Positions 57,310 through 64,000 of a stretch of DNA of 64,000 bases are shown piece by piece. The stretch covers positions 57,301,448 to 57,365,447 of the forward strand of contig NC_086383.1 in assembly GCF_036588685.1 (NCBI RefSeq), read 5' to 3'. Each line of letters begins with the position of its first letter. Within the stretch, counting starts at the first letter, position 1. A program made the translations under genes and the position numbers. Source of the DNA: Mytilus trossulus. Its lineage: Eukaryota; Mollusca; Bivalvia; Mytilida; Mytilidae. The notes beneath the pieces are model-generated. The model saw only the letters and a list, made by a program, of their open reading frames with translations, was not told where the DNA came from and made no database searches.

Positions 57310-59600
57310 AGCCCTTATTCATGTTCTATCTAGTACATGTTTGCCCTGATTATTATGTTTTGTTGTTGTCTAGTTGCATAATGTTTATTATTAGAACAAA
57401 GTATATTAAAGTTTGTTGACAAACAATCGATGAATATTTGTATTGACGCAACCAATTAATTATTTTCCTGTGATTTGCATAGACGAATTCTGGAATACAA
57501 TGTATATCTTTATTGATATTTATTACCAATTTGATCTATTCAATCAATTTATGCATGCAGTAAAATAATAAATGACCTTTCGATAAAATATCCAAATTTC
57601 CTGATCTTTTGTAAACATATATGAAATTGTTTCACATTCAATCCAGTCACTCACTAATCCCCACTGTTACGTATATTTTAGACACGAAAAAATTTAATGA
57701 AATTAAATATGGTTTTTCTTTCTTAATAAGTTAAGGTAGGCTGTAGTATCTATTCGAAATAACATCAAACATGTGATCCAAACTTTAATTAGAAAGAAAC
57801 AGATATTACAGTCATTCTTTAAACATTGTTCAAGTATAGATTTCAATTCTTGAAACTTGTACGCACAACTTACAAATTGTGCCCGAAGCGCTAGCCTGAC
57901 CACTACTACCTAGTCTCTAGACAAATTTTACCAAATATTGAATTTGAATATATAAAAATAAATCGATGAATTATTGTCTTCCTACTTACCAATTGATAAT
58001 TGACATTTTACATTTAATTTAGAAGCGACAGAGTTATCCGGTCATTCAAGGGTTTCCTAGAATCCTATCTCTCAAGGTCTATCCATAGTCCAAAACCAAT
58101 TCTGTATCTTTCGGTATATTAACTTTAGACACCAAGAAAAGTTTCTCACAACTTTTTCCTTTTAAATTATCATGCACCACAGAAATAAGTTTAAAACTCG
58201 GAAACTGTTACGAAAGATTGAAATATCGTGCTTAATTTTCCTCTTAATTAAACAAAACTCCACGCTTATCCTTTTAGAATCTAACACTAAATTCGTTACA
58301 GGATCAAATACTGCTACTGGGGGCAAATTTTTCTCCGTATATTCCTTCTCGCGATCTTCATTTTCGGAACTTGTTCGGCGATGAAGGTCAACCGCCTCAG
58401 TTCAAAAATTTACGTATCCAAGGTATATATCTTCAAATCAGTTCTTTTAACTGCAATGACAGACGACTTCAATGATTTGACAAAATCATCAATATATAGA
58501 ATAACTACCAACACGTCCCTTTGATGGCGATTTATTACTTTTTATTCGGGATTCTTAGGCATTTAGCGTGACGGTTTTCAACACTTATGTACTTGATTAA
58601 CTCGACGTTCATAGTAAACTAATACACAGTTTAATTGAAATGTCAAATTTAATTTAGTCATTGTATGTCGAAAAGTTTATACAGTGCTGGTATCGATTGT
58701 TAAGTCGACGCAAATATATATGAACCATTATGAATAACAAACAGAGGATGGGTTTATGAAGTCATCCCGTTAGTTTTGCTGTAATACAATTTGTGACCAC
58801 AGAAGATCTATACAGCTCCATTAAAATCTTCCAGACATTAATGAAACTCTTAACTTGAGGCACGAACACATACATTTTGTATAAAAGGTGACATTGTGAC
58901 AATTGCCAAACCTTTTAGAATACGTATTAACATTTGTACCTCCCTTTTAACGCTTTGTCAACACTTTGAGTCCGTTCATTCGTCCGTCCGTCTGTCGTCC
59001 ATAGATCTCTCAACTTTAAACATTTTGTCTTTTCCACTAAAACAACTACATGTAGAGAAAAATGGAAATAAACTAAGCAGTAAGTCTTTCATATAATTTG
59101 CCCATTCTGACCAGATGGCCAACAACTTCACCATTTGGAACTCTTGTTTTAATAACTTCCTTTATTAACAATTGGTTGAGGCAAACTCAATGTTGACAAG
59201 GGAAACGACAGAATTATCACTTTTCCATTAATAAAGGACTTAACCTATGAACTTATGAACTGTAAAAGTGACGCTCTTCAATTACAAGTTTGATTGTGTT
59301 TTGTGGTAAAAAGTATAACGTATAAATATTGTAACATTTGGTCAAATTGTTTCAGCGAATAAGACTTTTTATTTAAAACAGCAACAGGTGCAACCTAAGG
59401 GGAAAATCTCACATTCTAGTGTGGGTCAGGTGTGCTAAACATCTGTGAAAATGATTTTTTTCATCAGAAATCATAAATTACTAAAAAATGATAATTACTA
59501 ATTCAACGAATTTAAACCGTTCTAACCAATTAAATAATTCGTTATCACAAATAACAAAAAATGTTTTGCACTCTTTTTACACAAAAAAAACCCTATATTT
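57310..59600. other. Upstream of the minus-strand gene, no firm feature
   Basis: Includes the donor-like ATTG/GTAAGT at 57990 (minus) and a minus-strand open stretch near 58370-58190 (TSSENEDREKEYTEKNLPPV) without ATG or splice context. 58880-59150 resembles the CGTCCGT-headed repeats ('GTCCGTTCATTCGTCCGTCC'). Confidence 0.4.
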
Positions 59601-59602
59601 CC

Positions 59603-59845
59603 GGCCAGACGCGCGTTACGTCTACATAAGACTCATCAGTGACGTTCGTATCAAAATATTTATCAATCCAAACAAGTATCGGACACGTAACTAGATACCC
59701 CAATTATGATTGTGGCCAAGAGTGGTTAAATTTGGCCCAGTAGTTTCAGAGGAGAAGATTTTTGTAAAAATTGACGGACGACGGACGCAGGACGATTGAC
59801 GCAGGACGAATGACGCCAAGTGATGAGAAAAGCTCACTAAGCCCT
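59603..59845 (+). repeat. Fused fragments of two repeat families
   Basis: 59603-59680 is from the 355-bp family ('GCCAGACGCGCGTTACGTCT', 'AAGACTCATCAGTGACGTTC'). 59690-59845 is the 3' end of the AGAGGCTCT family ('CAGTAGTTTCAGAGGAGAAG', 'GCCAAGTGATGAGAAAAGCT'). Confidence 0.8.
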
Positions 59846-59999
59846 TCGAAGCATGCTATCGCTGTTTTCATTTTGAGCTAAACTGCAAACCCTTTGTTAT
59901 GTTATAGCAAAATTATTGAAATTAAATCAAACATCACTATAGTGATCGCCCTTATGTCCGCGTCTCACTGTCCTGATTTTTACGCCGATGGCAACTCGA

Positions 60000-60340
60000 T
60001 TATGGAAATTTTCTAAATCTGGACTTATCGTTTCCAGATCGGGCTATTCGTGGTGCCATCTTTAACCATCGTAGAACCATTGGTCACTTTTTCAAGCCTC
60101 CTGGGACAACTTCGGAAAAGGTTTTTAATTTTTAACATGTTCGTAATCTCGTCGTTTTGCCATCGAATACAAGTACGAAGGCGAAAAGATGGAACTACGA
60201 CGGCATTAAATCCAGCAAAATGTAAGCTTAATTTTCGCGCTAAAATACATTTTAAGTGCCATGCGCGATATGCACAGCTGGTCAGTCTAAGACCACAATT
60301 AAAAAAGACGTTCACAAAAAATGGAACTCATATCATATGA
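60000..60340. other. Unassigned stretch open on both strands
   Basis: Higher GC than its surroundings, with 96-codon ORFs on both strands over the same bases. Neither has a domain, splice context or codon pattern that lets me choose. I do not call a gene. Confidence 0.3.
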
Positions 60341-61349
60341 TTCTATGAGATTCTAACAAAAAAAGGGAACTGCATTGTTTCTATTATTTCAAATAGAACA
60401 AGAAGAGCAGCTATTACAGGCTCAGGATTTACATTTACAAGTATTATATTATTTTTTGTCAATTTTTCATATCAAGTAACATAATGAAAATCATAAATGC
60501 GCCTCGTACACCAACACTGCAGGTACATGTATATAGGGAAACCAACTTTTTCTTCGTTATTCTGATTATTTATGTATCGTTTGAGTTGTTGTCACACGAA
60601 TATTTAATCCATAACCATTTTGTTTTCTATATGTCATATTTTGTCGCATTTGATGATTTCCCCACATCCTTCCGTGTGTCTATATTATAATGATATTCAA
60701 CTGGAAAGAGCTCGTTTTGCATTACCTTACCTTTAAGATAGACCAGAAAACATGGGCATAAATATGGGTGATTATTCAGACTAGTAGACACATTTTACAG
60801 TTCAAACAAGGCAATGCCGAGCCTGGCATGTCCTCGTATATCACATATTGGGGAAAAATATGGACACTATATGTGTCATATACATGCAGAAAATTGTAAA
60901 TTGAACGTAAAAAATATCAGATCATTACAAGGAGGAAGAACATACCAAATGTGTTTTGAAGCATAATGGTTTTAGAGTGTCCACAAGGGTGATATTGCCA
61001 TGTATTACAACTGCCACTGTGACCTTGACCTTTGAACTTTAAAGTCAATAGTGCTTAAGATTTTCTTAACGAGTAACACCATACCAAGTTTTGAGCATTT
61101 TTGTTCTAGAGTGTCCATAACAGTTAATCTACACGCAACTTACATGTAGTAGGCGAGGGGACAATAAACTAAGTTTCATAAGAATTAGACAAACAGATCG
61201 ATTTCCCCCATGCATGGCAGCCTTGTACAAATACGATATGTTGTCGAAATTATGTTCGTACCATAAAAAAATCAAAACAGGTAGAACGCCGTTTTGATCG
61301 TTTTCATACATGTATTATGTACATACATGTATTTTACCTTTATGCATCT

Positions 61350-61670
61350 TGTTTGTTTTCGCACCATCGTCGTAATCAATCGTGTAGCATTCGTAATCCA
61401 TCGTGTACATAGCCTTCGTGATCCATCGTGTAGGCTTCGGCTGAGATATGAAGCTAAAATACACGTCTTCGGTAACCTTCAAATGTCCATCTTTTGGTAT
61501 CATATATAATTTCGGCACCATCGTATAGACTTCGTTATTCATCGTTCTTGCTTCGGTCTCTTTTTGGTATTTTAACGAGATCGGGAACAACTTCGTACGA
61601 ACTTAAAATTTTCCCATTCGGGTGTCCATCGTATATAATAATCGGGATAGTGTGACGCAGGCATTAATAA
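61350..61670. repeat. Degenerate CATCGT/CTTCG repeat cluster
   Basis: 'ATCCATCGTGTA' recurs with variants at about 61380-61435 and 61500-61640, mixed with 'CTTCGG'. The end 'GATAGTGTGACGCAGGC' resembles the terminus 'AAGGTGTGACCGAGGC' of the 25290-26705 element, so this may be one end of a related element. I did not find the other end. Confidence 0.45.
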
Positions 61671-61672
61671 AA

Positions 61673-61815
61673 GAGGGAAGAAAGATACCAAAGAAACAGT
61701 CAAATTCATAAATCGAAAAAAGTGACAACGCCATGGCTAAAAATGAAAAAGACAAACTGACAAAAAAAATACACACGACACAACATATAAAACTGAATAA
61801 TAAGCAACACGAACC
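61673..61815 (+). repeat. Second SINE-like family copy
   Basis: 'GAAGAAAGATACCAAAGAAA', 'GTGACAACGCCATGGCTAAA', 'CACACGACACAACATATAAA' and 'CAACACGAACCCCACCAAAA'. A fragment is at 25215-25280. Confidence 0.7.
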
Positions 61816-62159
61816 CCACCAAAATTAAACATTAACTTGATGTATTTCAGAGATTGGTTGATTGATTGGAGGTTAACGCCTTTTTTGGAAATATTGGACT
61901 ATTTAGTGGCAAAGGCGGGTCCAAGTAGGACCTTTTGTATGACAATTTGGTTGATTATATATGGAATGACCGAAGCATGATTGCCCCCCCCCCTTTTTGT
62001 TTGCTCAGCCAGCGGCCTGTCCCTAATAAAAACTATAAAAAATGAAGATGTGGTATGATTGTCCATGTAACATCTTATATATAACATAAAGACACTAAGT
62101 ACAGATCTGAGAGTACTTGCAGTTACTGAAAATCATTTCAAAGCCACTGGTATATTTCG

Positions 62160-63600
62160 GCCCTTTTATTTATGTAATTGTGTCATGAAACCCTTACTGA
62201 ATAACTTGAAGCTAAAGATCGCTCTTTCTTACGTACATGTACAACCGTTTACATCATTTCTTAAATTCCAAACTAGGAAAATATTCAGTTGACGATCGCA
62301 CTTTCCTACCTTCCGTGCAAGTTTAATATTTCAAAGTCTTTAACTTGCACAATAATGCAGTGATCATGCAATAACTACCCAGAAAGAGTATTCTCAAATA
62401 AAGAGCGAACTTAAGCAGAATTTAACAAGAAAGATAATGATGTGTAACTATTGAAGTTGGAAATTGAAAGAGAGTTGGATGACAAATGCGGAAAGCAAAC
62501 ATTATCTGAATATTTTATTTTGTCAAAATTAATGTCCATTGCTAAAATAAATTTAAGTTGTTAAAATGTAAACGTATTTTTTCTCTTGACGAAAAAAACG
62601 TTATTCATAACGAAATGTTCCTTCCGATTAAAACAAAAAAGGAGGTTTTTGTAGAAAAAAACATACAAACAAACTATCGCTGTGTTCATTCTTAACATAA
62701 CTCTAAACCAGAGATTTAAACGGTTAAAACCAAATCAAACATATTTAACCAATGATCGCCAATCACTTTTAAAATGTATAGGATAGTTTTATAGATTTGC
62801 TTTAAAGATAACGACTATAAAATTACAGATACGAATACACGATTTATATCTTGTTATTCTATCATAAATTCCCATACGAATGACATTCCTTTTGTCGAAC
62901 ACTACACATTGTGACACAGAGTGAGACAAAGGTTGAAATAATACATAGAAACATGAAAATATATACAACTATCGCTGTCTACATTTTTATAAGCAGAACG
63001 TCACAAGAAAGATAATGATGTGTGTTAAAGTTGTAAAAGGCAGAATACCAAAATATTCATAATGTAATCATCCTGACATAAACTATTCTCTAGGTAAAAA
63101 TTAAGTTGTTGATTGATCTTTTGTACCTTACAGTAAATTAATATTCACTTGCAAACAAAAAAAACCAATCACACTAAGTTTTTTTTTTCAATTATGACAT
63201 AGAAAAAAGATTATTAGCAAAAACAAGAAAAACATATCGCTGTCTTTGTTATTAGAACTACTCCATATCGAACGTGTAGCCGCAAACATAGATAAAACCC
63301 GATCGCCTTTCCTATCATTAAAAATAGGATAGTGATGTGCATCAAAGAAAAAAAGCTGCAAAAATGATCTTTTTTTATGTTATTGTGTTATAAACCTTTT
63401 ACTGACAAAATATAGGCCTTAGCTCTTTCCTACCCACAACCGTTAATTATGTCACAAACTTCATACTTAGAAGAAAATTAAAGTTGACGATCGCTCTTTC
63501 CCACCTTCACGCCTTCGATTTAGTGTCATTTTCACTTGAATAAAAAATTAAACTTTCTTTTTACAATTATGAAACAGAAAAATAAAAGTTGACAAAAAAA
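62160..63600. repeat. Diverged local duplications, unit about 0.55-0.6 kb
   Basis: 'AAGAAAGATAATGATGTGT' recurs at about 62427 and 63007; 'TATCGCTGT.TTCATT' at about 62677, 62969 and 63237; 'TTGACGATCGC.CTTTC' at about 62290 and 63483. Order and spacing suggest an old tandem duplication. No coding signal. Confidence 0.5.
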
Positions 63601-64000
63601 CCAACAAGAAGCTCTCAAGAACTTGAATCTTTCACCTGTAATTCTTTTATCTATGATTTTTGTTTGTTTTTCAATATAGTACATTAATCAATGACTTAAA
63701 ATTTCCTTTGAAATGCTCTTTGTATCTGTCTTATTTTCTTCAAAATCAAAGAAATGCACTTTACCCATATGTTCCATTTTAGTCCTAGTTGCTATGGTTC
63801 TTGACAAAGAAATTAAATATAAAATTTATAGTAGATACTTTGAAACTCATTCGGCCCAAATTTGGCTGAAATTGTTTCAGCAGTTTCAAAGGAGCAGATT
63901 AAATGAACAAATTGTGATTTTTTTAAAAGGGCAATAACACCTTTAGGGGAAAATTGACAATATTGGTCATTGAACTTATTTGTTGATAGAACTTTGTTTG

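Overview
The window looks like nuclear DNA of a bivalve mollusc, most likely a marine mussel (Mytilus-like). This is inference. It is AT-rich, with spliced genes in short exons and long introns. It is also packed with short dispersed repeats that I recall from mussel sequences: the 'GATGTGGTATGATTGCCAA' SINE-like family, the 'CGCCAGACGCGCGTTTCG' family and the 'AGAGGCTCTAAAGAGCCTGT' family. No bacterial features, CRISPR array, rRNA or convincing tRNA were seen.

Layout. 1-1920 is a nearly perfect 95-bp satellite running off the left edge. 3025-32626 (+) holds the 3' part of one large gene. I traced ten exons whose splice phases agree throughout and give an uninterrupted 776-codon reading frame: ankyrin repeats, a Roc-type GTPase domain (P-loop GQFGVGKSS, DFGGQ, THKD) and a COR domain. 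The 5' end lies outside the window or was not found. Its introns are filled with repeats. The 10-kb intron that splits the GTPase domain holds a TTAA-flanked element with LTR-like ends, a broken LINE, and another terminal-inverted-repeat (TIR) element inserted into that LINE.

33440-33945 is a LINE 3' end. 37108-37803 (-) is an unrecognised reading frame split by one stop codon. 57308-42758 (-) is a second spliced gene, assembled here from an ATG exon, several internal exons and a terminal exon with a basic tail. Almost all its exons are phase 1 at both ends. One carries seven 14-residue repeats (consensus ARKSFTSEDSSPLK). A 1447-bp segment of this gene is tandemly duplicated, and both copies share the same exon lesions. 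I do not recognise the protein family.

57.3-64 kb holds only repeat fragments and low-complexity intergenic DNA that I could interpret. The two genes lie on opposite strands with converging 3' ends, separated by about 10 kb of repeats and the 37-kb reading frame. Nothing in the sequence links their functions.
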